DNA of 64,000 bases from Didymodactylos carnosus (lineage: Eukaryota; Rotifera; Eurotatoria; Philodinida; Philodinidae): the NCBI GenBank assembly GCA_905250885.1, contig CAJNOQ010000116.1:1-64000 (forward strand), given 5' to 3'. The notes beneath the pieces were generated by a model. That model made no database searches. It was not told the DNA's origin and saw nothing but the letters and a program-made list of their open reading frames with translations. A program made the position numbers and the translations under genes. Shown in pieces: positions 36,834 through 47,799 of the stretch. Positions within the stretch are counted from its first letter, which is position 1, and every line of letters begins with the position of its first letter.

Positions 36834-37028
36834 TCCTAAACAAAGATTTTACAGTGACTGAGCGGGTAAAAAATTGAGTAAAACTGGAACACACTTCGGA
36901 TATACGAACACGATAACGGTCAAATTCTTATGAAATATGTTAGAAGATTTAGTCTAAAATAAGAAAAAGTAATGACCAATGACAAACTATGGACATAATT
37001 CTCTGATTACAAATTTGATTTGATAGTA

Positions 37029-37825
37029 CAGGGTGTCCCAAAAGTCCGGCGAGAAAAATTTTTTTAATAACTCCGCCATTTCTTAGCCAAACTTCAAGAT
37101 TGTGTTTTTGTTTGATAGAGAAACGTTCCAAGTTTTATTTCGTACGATTGGAAACTCTTGTTAATATTTGAAAAGATGTTTGGGTTTATTATAGTGAAAT
37201 TCAGATATTTTGGGACTGGTTTTTAATAAATTATGTGCTGCAAAACTTTTTGAAAAGAACATAAATAATTTTTAATATTAAAATAAAGTAGATGATGACG
37301 GCTTTCACATAATGAAATAAGAATTTACTTTTGTTTAGGTGAATTTCTTTAGCCATTGTTATTCCATACTAGCATCTGGAAAAGTGCAAAAAAGTAATAA
37401 AAACATTTTTCGAATAAATTTAAGTATTAGGCTATTGCAGAAGTCGCAATCCCTAGATCATGCTAATATGGAGAAATTAACTTCTTGTGGCAAAACTTTA
37501 AGCTGAACAAAACATTTGAATATGTGGGATTGTAGAGCAACCTCAGTTCTACAAAATGAGACGTAATGCGACTCTGACAAAGATTTCATTTAATTATGAC
37601 AAACTCAATAATCTTTACGCACTATTACAAGTACTTAAACAGAAAACATATGTTGTAAGTTTTATTATTTTTCCGTACTGATCCTTTTTTACACAAAAAT
37701 TTCCAATCGTATGAAATAAAACTTGGAATGTTTCTCTATCAAACAAAAAGACGACCTTGAAGTTTGGTTAAGAAATGGCGGAGTTATTAAGATTTTTTTT
37801 CACGCCGGACTTTTGGGACATTCTG
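37029..37825. mobile_element. Tc1/mariner-type non-autonomous element, TIR about 130 bp
   Basis: Left end CAGGGTGTCCCAAAAGTCCG, right end CGGACTTTTGGGACATTCTG, with TA on both sides (37027-37028, 37826-37827). The inverted arms continue inwards for about 130 bp, sharing 'aactccgccatttcttagcc' and 'gatagagaaacgttccaagt'. 'Cagggtgtcccaaaa' termini are well known from mariner-like elements. The 540-bp interior is AT-rich with no transposase frame. Confidence 0.82.
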
Positions 37826-37827
37826 TA

Positions 37828-39040
37828 ATGTACTGCAATAATTTATACACCTAATTTTTTTTTATAAGAATTTATTCTCTACATTTCTTGTCTTGCTGCA
37901 TCACCACCATAAAACTACTGGATATGATCTGCTTTTCTTATTCGATCTCTTCCTAATTCACAAAACACGAAAACTAAACTGGTATAAAAAAAGAATATTT
38001 TACTCTACGGCAGAGACGAAAGAGGCGCATAAAACAAAGATGATCAGATAATTGTACTACAAGAAAAAGACTACAGGACTGGCTATAAAAGAAAGAATAT
38101 GTAATGATCAACTGTGAGAATAATTCATACAAATGCAGTGATTGTGACAGAAAATCCATCACGTTGTTATATTATATTTTCAAAAAATCAAAACGTAAGA
38201 CCTTTTTTTGGTAGAAATGTCGGACAAGGGTAAAAAAAGATTTTATTCCTTCGAAAAAGTCGATCTGAATTATGATTTATGAAAAAACAACTTTACAACT
38301 CCTCCTTCAGCTCATTCAAAAGAAAACAGATATAGCCATACGCGGAAGCTCATATCTTAAGTATTACGCTAACAAAAATAATATGCAACGATTACCAAGA
38401 GAATAACAGACACCATGATAGAAATTATGAAATACTCAGGGTCATTTATTATATTTTCTTCTTGGTCAAGTCTTCAGTCACCAAAACTGTTACATGGTAT
38501 CATCCGAAAACTGATAAAAAAACAAATTTTGAATTACGCGTATTCAGTTCTTAATTCTTTGGTCTTTGTTAACGTGGCTGAAGCCATTGCTTTACTCTTC
38601 GTTTAAGAATAATAACCCACAGTAAAACAAGGATAAGAAAAACAGAATAAAAACGTTTTCATTCCGATAAACCTGAAATATTAAAGCGTAAAATTTTGTT
38701 GACTAGACGACTCACGAGGAATGATATCTAGCATGATATACAAAAGTATCGACGCGAACGACGAGATATACCTCCTCTAATAGAACTCGGCTAGCTGAAT
38801 CGAATGCCGAAAATTCGAGCTCTCTGTCTTTGTAGGGGAAAAAGTTATGGCTATTTTATGCTTCCAGCGGGAAAGTGCATTTTCACTGTTTCCCAGCGGA
38901 CTTGATCTAACTTGTAAAACTTGTCCAGATCGCAGTCCCTAACGCCGAACCTTAAATTTGGTCTCAAATGAAAGAGCTCGTCGAGTTCTGTCTATGTCAA
39001 TGAAAAAATTCTATGTACCATCAGAGGGTCTGGAAAAAAA
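37828..39040. other. Intergenic, repeat-like, no gene
   Basis: No gene recognised. The GC-richer stretch around 38740-39000 (with 'ggggaaaaagttatggctattttatg' and 'ggtctcaaatgaaagagctc') has phrases similar to 63440-63540 near the window end, so it is probably dispersed repeat. Confidence 0.35.
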
Positions 39041-39425
39041 GATTTCTGAAAACTCTGGTTTTCCAGAAAACATAAAGATCTTGAAATTCATTTTGAAAAT
39101 TTTTCAACAATATCAGTCGACAACCTGTGCAATTCTGCACAAAATGAGGTGTCAACCAAGTTTTCATGAAGTTCCATTAAAAGATAATGAAGAACATACA
39201 AAAGAGGATCAAAAATTTAGCGTTGAATGAAAACACCTCAAAGAATTTATGCAAATAATTTTATAAAGCCTGTAACTCAGTCATATAATATGATGAAAAG
39301 TTGGTTGACATCTCGTGTTTTGCAGAACTGAACGGACTGTCGACTGGTGTGATTGAAAAATTTTCAAAAGGAATTTCAAGATCTTTGTGTTTTCTGGAAA
39401 ACCAGGGCTTTTTCAAAAAACTTGA
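39041..39425. repeat. Fold-back element, arms about 125 bp
   Basis: The left arm (about 39050-39170) and right arm (about 39295-39420) are inverted: 'ttctggttttccagaaaac'-type words and 'aagatcttgaaattcatttt' face 'aatttcaagatctttgtgtt', and 'gtcgacaacctgtgcaattc' faces 'gaactgaacggactgtcgac'. The loop is about 125 bp. The open frames listed on both strands here arise from the arms. Confidence 0.6.
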
Positions 39426-40080
39426 AAACTTCATAACTCGACCCCAGAGGCTCAAACAACCGAACCAACTTAGAGTTATTGTAGTCTAGAGATTCCCAGT
39501 TTGTGGGCAAAATATCGGCTCAAAAGCGATTGAACACCTCGAGAGGTTCCCTCGTCAGAACAAGTCAGAGGAAACTCGGAACAGAGACATATTTCAAATG
39601 TTAAAAAGAATACATTTTCATTTGGATTTCAACAACCTAAGAGTGGCGGCCCTGCATTACTTGCTGAAATAGAGACCATAATGGGTAGTTCATAATGAAG
39701 ATCGCACATCTGATATCTGTTCTTACTATTACACCCTTCTCGGAAGGATCCACGAAATTCGGATTTTGTACCCAAATATTGTATAACTCTGCAAAAACTT
39801 GCTTTAATAATTCGTGCACATTTGTAACTCGATATTCCTCACAAACTGACACTATCGAACTTTGTTGCTTCAAAAGACCGCTGATGATTCTGTAGGGGTC
39901 CAATTTTTCAGATCTCTTCGAGAAGGTCCTAGAAGCAGAAAATTCTAACAACGTGTCACTTGTCAACAGCATGTGGAAAATATTAGACTTTCAATTGGAG
40001 AGTACTGAAATGGCGCGGCAAGTAAAGTCGTATTGAGATTGAGATGGTTCTTAAATTATTCATATCACTGGCAGAAAAAT
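39426..40080. other. Intergenic, repeat-like DNA
   Basis: Holds overlapping open frames on both strands (for example minus 39972-39637) without recognisable features. Base composition is like the neighbouring fold-backs. Nothing further identified. Confidence 0.3.
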
Positions 40081-40335
40081 AAAATTCATATAGAGTCTCT
40101 GAGAAGCGCTTTTTCGTATTCAGCACACTCGATAACTCTAAAAGGTTTTTTATTTTTTGACGATGGGTTTAAGAAAGTTTTTCAAACAAAATGGCGAGAA
40201 AGCATTTTCATGCAAAAATAATATTATTTTGAAATTTTTACTTAAACTTTTGGCAGTACTCATCGTCAAAAAGTAGAAAATCTTCTAGGTTATCGAGTGT
40301 GCTGAATACGAAAAAGCACTCTTGAGCCACTCTAA
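40081..40335. repeat. Fold-back element, arms about 75 bp
   Basis: 'Ctttttcgtattcagcacac' with 'tcgataact' (about 40110-40138) faces 'gttatcgagtgtgctgaata' with 'cgaaaaagc' (about 40289-40317). The sequences 'ttttttgacgatgg' and 'catcgtcaaaaag' are also paired. The interior has no coding content. Confidence 0.6.
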
Positions 40336-41974
40336 ATGAATTTTACTTAACGTTGATATGGTCATTTGAACTCGAGAATAATCAATGTTCATATAAGATT
40401 AGTAAACATTTTTGACTACTTTCTCCTTATATTGATATCTATCTAATTAAAAGAAAGAATAGAAAAAGTAGGTCATCGTTTTTTCTACTATCAGTCACAA
40501 TTCAAAAATTATCTTTGAACAAGATGATCATCGGCTAATTGAAAAACATGATAATTCACTCACAGTTGTAGTACACGTACGTCAGATCCAGTATTATAGA
40601 GGTAAATCTCAGTGACTCTTCACTTTTAACTATGATGAGATGGGGTCCTACCGAAGATTGCTTTGTCCGCCATGTTTTAACCTGTTTTTATTTTCTGTTT
40701 ACTTTATTGGGCTGTGATCCATGCTTGTCGTTCACTAATTCAGTGGTAATTTGTCCACTTTCTGTATTATTGCATTTACCTCTCGTGTTCATCTTATGGA
40801 TATTTCTTGTTATCATTATTTTACAACTGATATGTGTATAGTCGATATGACAACAACTATAGCATACACACGACGATAGTTAGCAGAGATGATCATACAA
40901 TAAGTCGCAGATATTAGTCTCATTCTATATGTTTAAAAGGTAAAACTAATAAGGATGAAACAAAAAGTAAGTTTATCTATCTAATACTATTTCCTACATG
41001 TTGAACATCAATGTTTTTTTAGTTTATATCTATCTGAATGACAATAATGAATGGTTTCCGCATATTGAACTGACAATGACAATCTAATAGTTAATTTATA
41101 TTACGTTATAACGGAAATGACCGATGGTCTTTAGCGTGATTAATATCTGCTTTCTTGTTTGATATATTACAAGTGGATAATATACAAATATAACTATATC
41201 ATAGATTATACAAGGCTTATCATTGAACAGCTAGAATCAAAACTTTGAAGATATGATCTGTCAATCTTCTGAATATTTTGCCTCATTCACATAGAAGTGA
41301 TTATTAATCATTTTTTTCCTGAAACTGATTTATTTACTGTTATATTGATTTTATTGACCTGGTGGTTAATTTTTAATACCTATACATACATTGTTCATAT
41401 GATTATTTTTCGTACTTACTCTTTCTTTCTTTTTCTTACCATTTTGGTAAAAAGGTTAGAATTTGACAAAAAGTGTATGCTAAGTTAATATTTTCACGAG
41501 ACCACCTGCAAAAAAATTATTGAGAAAGAATTTCTCGTTTTTTGATTACCACTCTCTTTTTCTTCATAGAACAATAATATCCTTTTGAGTTATATATATA
41601 TATATGCATATTGAAAGAGCAAACATGTGTGTATTTATGTGTGATGTATTCGGCATCTCATACATGTATGAACAACTGAATAGGATTCATTTGTCATATT
41701 GAGAATAGTTGAAAAAAAAAGGAGGAATGCAAAATCTATTGATTTGATTCATAATTGTTTGATATGATGGCGCAATATATGCATGTATATTGAGTACTTT
41801 TGTATTATGCTATATGTTTAAAATATTCAATATAATTTTTTGAGAAATGATATCATCAACTATACAACGTCATGGTGAAATGTATGACATTATTAGAAAC
41901 TCAAGATCTTCACCGGTTTATATTTATTAATTATTTGTTTTTAAAATTAGTTTAACTGTTTTTCTGTTTAGATT
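40336..41974. other. Intergenic, 5' flank of the TRIM-NHL gene
   Basis: AT-rich, with a TATATATA run near 41596. No gene recognised. The tract TTTTTCTGTTTAG ending at 41971 lies 3 nt before the ATG and would serve as a trans-splice acceptor or the end of a 5' UTR intron. Confidence 0.4.
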
Positions 41975-44900
41975 ATGTCTGATGTTGTCGATAATTTCGA
42001 ATCGAGTCGATGTTCACGAACAATTTTACAATTAATAACTTGTCCAATATGTTTGGAAATATTTCGAGAACCGCTGATGTTACCTTGTCAACATTCATTT
42101 TGTCGAATGTGCCTTGAACGAATAACGGATGATAGATGGGGAAGATGGTATGCTAATTTGCTATACATTTGAAAAAGTTATGTAGACTGTCTTTTTTTGG
42201 ATAATTTTTGTCTGAAAATAGATGTGGATCTGCGACCTTCACGAGCTAATAAAGGCGATGTCAATCAAAGGATGTTTTTGTTTTTTTGCAAAAACAAATA
42301 CAGTTGAAGATCTTCTTCTGAGATAGAGTTTTGAAATGATTGTTGCAAGCCTATTGGCATTTCAAAAACTCAAAATAGAAATCTATTTAGCTTTTCTACT
42401 TCAGAATCATAGATGAAAATTTCTGGTAGATTCGGATGAGAACCCTGACAAGTTCTAAATCATCTATGGAAGTGACAAGAATCGTACTAGATTTTTAAAA
42501 TTTGTAAGGTTTCTATTGTCTATCTTCAAAAAAGTTCTCATCATTCTTTTTATAGAACTCTTATATCATGTTTGGTTTCCGATTATCTGAAACGATTCTC
42601 TGAATAACATGCTTATTAAAAATAAAGTACGTAGAACACAAGAGAAGTAAAGCGGCCGTGTTAAGATTTGAACCATGCCTTCACTCATAGTCAACTTTTT
42701 CCTAATTGAGCTATTCGATTTATAGATCGAAATTGATATATATCAAATGAAGAATTTAGTTAGAAAGAGTAACTATTAAAACTTGATGTACTGAGTAGTT
42801 ATTGTAGAAGTCAATGAATAGAATTAAAAGAATCGTTGGCACTGAGGAGGTATGCTCCTTTTAGAACAGGAGCCAAAATAAGTATCTGGTTCAAAACAAA
42901 GTGCTTAGAAATGATAATAGACAAAAAAATCTTTCGTTGAACAGGTAGATAAAAGCTGGTAAGATTTTGAGAACAATTTCTACTGTAACGACCGTTTCAA
43001 AACTCTAGCTCAGAAGAAGATTTTCCAACTATATTTGCTGTTGTAAAAAATACTACCTCTGGTTCACATTTCCTTTATTAGTTCGTGAAAGTCGCAGATC
43101 TATATCAGTTCAATCAAAAGTCATTCAAAACATGACGGACTACATCGCTTTTTGGGATAGATATTAAAGAGACTCAATATTTCTAAACTGTTTTGATTAA
43201 TACTCATACTCTAGTCCGGTTTGTCGTGGATGTTATCGTGTTCCGTTCGCTGGTGTTGCTTCATTTGAAATAAATCGCACAATTGTCAATCTCCTAGAAA
43301 GTTTACCACATACGGAATCGAAACCAACATTGAAAGCGAAATGCGCTTTGTGCAAGAGAGAAGATACCATAATGGTGTGTGTAGTTTATTTAAGATGTTA
43401 ATACAACAAGATCAGAGTATTGTTCCTATCATTAAATAGGTTTGTGAACATTGTCGCGAAGCTATTTGTCGTAAATGTCGTCATCAACATTATGATGAAT
43501 TTCGAAAATACATCACAACAAAATTGAGTGAAACTCAAGAAGAAACGGAAAAATTAATAAAGAAAGAAGGTAAACGGAAGATTTTATTTAATCATTTTCT
43601 CTAAAAGGATTCATATCAATTTGTAGCTGAAAATATAAAAAGTCACGAAGAAAACGTCAAACATTGTCAGGATATATCAGTGTTAATTCGTGGTAAAGTG
43701 GCTGAATTGATTGAGAAACTAAAACAAGAAGAAGCAAAATTGTTAAATAATGTACAAGAATTTATGCATGCTGAGCAAAGGTAAATGGAAAGAGACAGTT
43801 TATTTAGTTAATAAAAACGACTATCAACAGTCCTTTTCTTCACTGTAAAACGTACGCAGAATGGTTTTGAAGGCGTAAAAATGTCCTACAAACTGTTAAC
43901 CGCTTGTTGTTAACGATATCGTATTTATGGATCTAGATAAATACGCTGAACGCTATCAAATTTAGTGACTTATAGTAAGCGTTAGTGTAAATTTCTAAGA
44001 CTTTCAGCAGTAAAATAACAAATTATTCATTTTGCAAACCTAGCTGAGTACAAAAAAATTAGAATTATTACATTGGAAGATGTATATACATTATTTCAGT
44101 AATTTTAGGTTAATTGACGAAAAAAATTTACATCTACAAGATCTAGCTATGATTAATACGTTCTGTTCATTATCGCAAGAAAAATTGATAAGGTATCGAG
44201 AAGAACCAGCATCAACTAACAAAAAATAGTATTCTATTATCGCTTCTGTTTTAGTAAAGAGGAAACAGATCAAGAAGCAATGAATATCCGTCAAAAATGT
44301 GAAGATTACGTTCTATCTGTCAATGAACTTGAAAGTCATATTTTTGTTGTTAAAACATCTTTTCGTCGTGTAAGACTAAAGTATTTCTATTGATAAATTT
44401 TCTTGAATTTGTTATTTTTCTTTTTTATTTAATAGATATCATTTTATAATCGAGATATACCAGATGATGCCATATCACTTGGTTTTGTTGAAATTGGCAT
44501 AGAACTTGAACCAATATCAAGTGATATTACATTAAAACAAGACGTTCATACAGTAATAAATGGTGGAATTATTTTACCGTCATTACAAACATCGAATGAG
44601 AAAATACATCGTTCTCAAAAAATCACAAAACATTCGCCATTAAAACGTTGTTTTAGTGCAACATCAACATTACAATCAAACGGTAGTGGTGATTATACAA
44701 ATCGTTTACACTACTGTTATAATTCATCCCTAGAAAATTGTTGTGAACGTATAAAACGTAAAATATCTTTTAATCGTATTATTGGTAAACGTGGTTCGAA
44801 AGATGATGAATTTATGCATCCATCATCAATGGCTTATTCTCAACGTGATCAACTCATTTATATTTGCGATACGTACAATAATCGTATTGTTGCCTATACG

Positions 44901-45801
44901 AGTGACACACTGTTATTTCAAACTGCATATTATCCAATGGAAAATAATATTAATAATGCAGGACAACAAATAATTCCCATTTCTCGTTTTCAACATCCTT
45001 ATGCTATTCATATTGATTGTGATAATCGTTTATACGTTATTGATCAAAGTGATCGTCGTATTAAAGTGTTGAATCGAGAATTTAAATTAATTCGAGTTAT
45101 CGGACAGTACGGTAGAGATGTTGGACAATATTCAGCACCGTGTGATATATGCACAGATGAACAACATAATATTTATGTTTGTGATGCTGGAAATCATCGA
45201 ATAGTAAGTTTAAAAAAGTGTTTCTAACTCAACTGATTATTATTTCATCGATTTTCTAGTTGAAATACAATGAATCTGGACAATTTCTATTATCTTGGGG
45301 AGGATTAGGTGTTGAAAATGGCCAATACAAATGTCCAGCGTGCTTATGTGTAAATACTACAACAAAACGAATTGCAGTTAGTGATTGGGGTACATATAAA
45401 ACTATTGCTATTTATCACATTTCATGATGTAATTTTCTATTATAGGAAATAATCGGATACAAATCTCGAATTATGATGGCGATCATATAACCTCAATTGG
45501 TCGTTTGGGAAAAAATTCGGGAGAATTTTCTCGTCCAATGGGTATTGCCTACGATGAGAAAAATGAAGATTTATATGTTGTTGATGAAGGTATATTGATC
45601 ATTTCGAATAACATACATTTTTTAAGCTAAGTAATTTTCTTTCTAGGTAATAATCGTATTCAAATATTTCGAAATGAATACACATCGATTAGTGTTGTTC
45701 ACTCAAAAATTGGTTTTCAAGGACCCTATGACATTTTATTAATGAAAGATAAAAAAATTCTCGTTTCGGAATATAAGGCACATCGATTACAAATCGTCTA
45801 G
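41975..45801 (+). CDS. RING/B-box/coiled-coil/NHL protein (TRIM-NHL family), 10 exons
   Basis: Probable E3 ubiquitin ligase. Exons: 41975-42147, 43215-43374, 43440-43569, 43627-43780, 44109-44192, 44255-44369, 44436-45203, 45260-45389, 45446-45589, 45647-45801 (670 aa). The N-terminal RING finger is split by intron 1: [22 protein letters not shown], then CPVCR in exon 2. A B-box-like zinc site follows ([22 protein letters not shown]). Exons 3-6 encode a Glu/Lys-rich coiled coil. Exons 7-10 form an NHL propeller with repeats such as [51 protein letters not shown] and [14 protein letters not shown]. No filamin domain is seen, so the layout resembles TRIM32 more than TRIM71/Brat. NHL propellers may bind RNA or protein partners. 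Intron 1 (1067 bp) carries a fold-back insertion; the others are mostly short. Confidence 0.9.
42205..43120. mobile_element. Inverted-repeat insertion in TRIM-NHL intron 1
   Basis: The left arm (about 42211-42345) and right arm (about 42975-43115) face each other: 'tctgcgaccttcacgagcta' with 'ataaagg' pairs with 'ctttattagttcgtgaaagt' with 'cgcaga', and 'agttgaagatcttcttctga' pairs with 'cagaagaagattttccaact'. The arms are diverged, so it is not recent. It accounts for almost all the extra length of this intron. No transposase frame. Confidence 0.6.
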
Positions 45802-46245
45802 TTTCATCTATGTTATTTTGTAGATCATCTCGTATTTGTCTTAGAAAGTATCGAGTTATTTAAAATTCCTATAGGAAGGATATAACTGTTATGTCAGAAT
45901 TGAATTTCTAAATTGCACTATTTCTAATGACATTTTAGGAATATTTATAAGCTTTCTGCATTTATAATCACCAGTTGTTATTTTTCGTAATTCAAACAAT
46001 TATTTGTAATTTTTTTCTATACAATTATTTTTTCAATCTATTTTTTATTTTATTTATATACTCTAATGTATTTAGTTGTTAAAACTGATTTTCTCTTGAT
46101 ACATCATCAGGAAGAAATTGTAAATCATCATGAAAGCACTATACCACGCACCCGACCGTAACTGTGATAATAGATAGAATATGATTGACAAATATCATGC
46201 AGTAGATTGTTTAGCGACATATTCAAGGCTAGCTTGCTAATTTGA
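45802..46245. other. 3' flank of TRIM-NHL gene
   Basis: T-rich 3' UTR-like sequence; no gene seen. Confidence 0.4.
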
Positions 46246-46249
46246 GATG

Positions 46250-47225
46250 TTACAATTGACATACGGATACTTCCGCACAGTTCTACCCATTTATATACAA
46301 CTTTTATCCAGTTTCCAAGCTTGTTCGAATGACGCAAGAAGCAAGGAGACTCCTTTCTTCATTGTATGCTTAGCCGGGAGGGCTACTTTTCGAAAAACCA
46401 ATCCTCCTGACTTGTCCCATTGAAAACTACACGTCAACTTTTTGAGATATTGCTATTCCACACACTACTCGACTAGCACTACAAAAACCCTCAGATCTTG
46501 ATTTTATATAAATGACTTTTCTTGTGGAGGTTTTCTAGAAATCTGTCCAAAATTCTATCATCGAGCAGCCCTCAGGGATGGGAAAAAACATTGAATTATG
46601 GATAAATTGACATGATGAACATGAATCCGAGGTCAATTTGAGTACAATGTTTATGAGGAATCCAGGATTTTAGTCAGACTTATAGAAAACCTCCATAAAA
46701 AAAGTAGGCCTCACGGCTAAGCCTACCGTGAAGAGAGGAAAAGTGCTGGATACTTTTCTTCTTGCCTCATTTGAACAAGCTTGGAAGCTGCTTTCGTTTG
46801 GTCATATGTAAAGTTATATTTGATTAAACTTTGAGTTAATTATACGCTTTATAAAATGAGCGATTTTTTCCAAAATAGGCTAGGCTACCACTCCACATTT
46901 TTCTCGAAATGTCAAAGGTGAAAATCTAATTTGCAGATGATAATATACAAACCTTTTACGCTCTATCCACTGGTACTATCAGAAAAATTTTAACATCAAT
47001 GGTTAAAATAAAAACCGGGCTTATGTAGGCCTCCTGAAGGCAGAAAATAGACTTTTCTGACCACTTTTTCGACATGTTCTGCATAATATCTAAGAGAAAA
47101 AATAGTGAATTTACACACAACTGAAGAATTCTAAAAGACAATCATAGTGAGATTTTGCCGGATAAAAGTTGTGTATAAATAGGCGGAGCTGTGCGGAAGT
47201 GCCCATACATACCCATTATGATCAA
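46250..47225. mobile_element. Inverted-repeat DNA element, about 1 kb
   Basis: The outer ends mirror each other: 'acttccgcacagttctaccc' with 'atttatatacaacttttatcc' (46268-46318) faces 'ggataaaagttgtgtataaa' with 'taggcggagctgtgcggaag' (about 47160-47200). A second inner pair, 'tccaagcttgttcgaatgac', faces 'catttgaacaagcttggaag' (about 46769-46788). This nested arrangement suggests two fold-backs, one inside the other, or a rearranged element. No transposase lies inside it. Confidence 0.5.
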
Positions 47226-47469
47226 TCGGAAACTCCATCTGATTGAACTAATAACTTTACCGGATACTTGAAACAATATGTCAGGATGTAAATTAACAGG
47301 TGGATCGTAATAAACTGCTGTTATTTTTCTTTTTTAAGACACTTATCTATGGTTCCAAGACTCCGTTTTAGCTCATTCGATAGAGAATTTGCTGCTCTAC
47401 AAAACAATGTACTTTATTTATAAATATATATTCATACTTTTCTTGTAAAATAAGATAAATTCTACAAGT

Positions 47470-47790
47470 TCAGCCATCAGCACTGAGACGAATAACAACT
47501 GGGCTAATTGTTCTCAAGCCGCCCGAATTTGACCAATTAAAGCCTTTTTATTTGTTATTTTATTCCAGTTCATCTGGTCACACAATTCATACAAAATAAA
47601 ATAATCGAGCGGATTTAAATTCGAACTATTTGACGATCATCTTGACTTCGGTCAAAAATCTCGGAAATGATCCTTGTACCATGTTTGAGTGTGATGATTC
47701 TTGTGTACCGGTGCTCCATCTTGTTGAAATTTATATTCATTTCCCATTAACTTTTGACCATCTTTTAATGCTATTGGCTACATTTCATAA
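47470..47790 (-). pseudogene. Dead Tc1/mariner transposase fragment
   Basis: Read on the minus strand the frame contains ALKDGQKLMGNEYKFQQDGA, PVHKNHHTQTW, a diverged segment with stops, then SNLNPLDYFI and LIGQIRAA. 'FQQDGAPxH' holds the second catalytic Asp and 'PxLNPLDY' the third, of mariner/maT-type DDD transposases. At least three in-frame stops are visible in about 100 codons (for example after FRDF and within the IRAA region), and the N-terminal DNA-binding half is not recognisable upstream, so the gene is dead. It is not obviously bounded by the inverted repeats at 46250-47225. Confidence 0.75.
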
Positions 47791-47799
47791 ATATAATGT

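Noticed and set aside
39637-39972. 111-codon minus-strand frame
   Set aside because: It lies among fold-back elements, has an overlapping frame on the other strand, and shows no family features.
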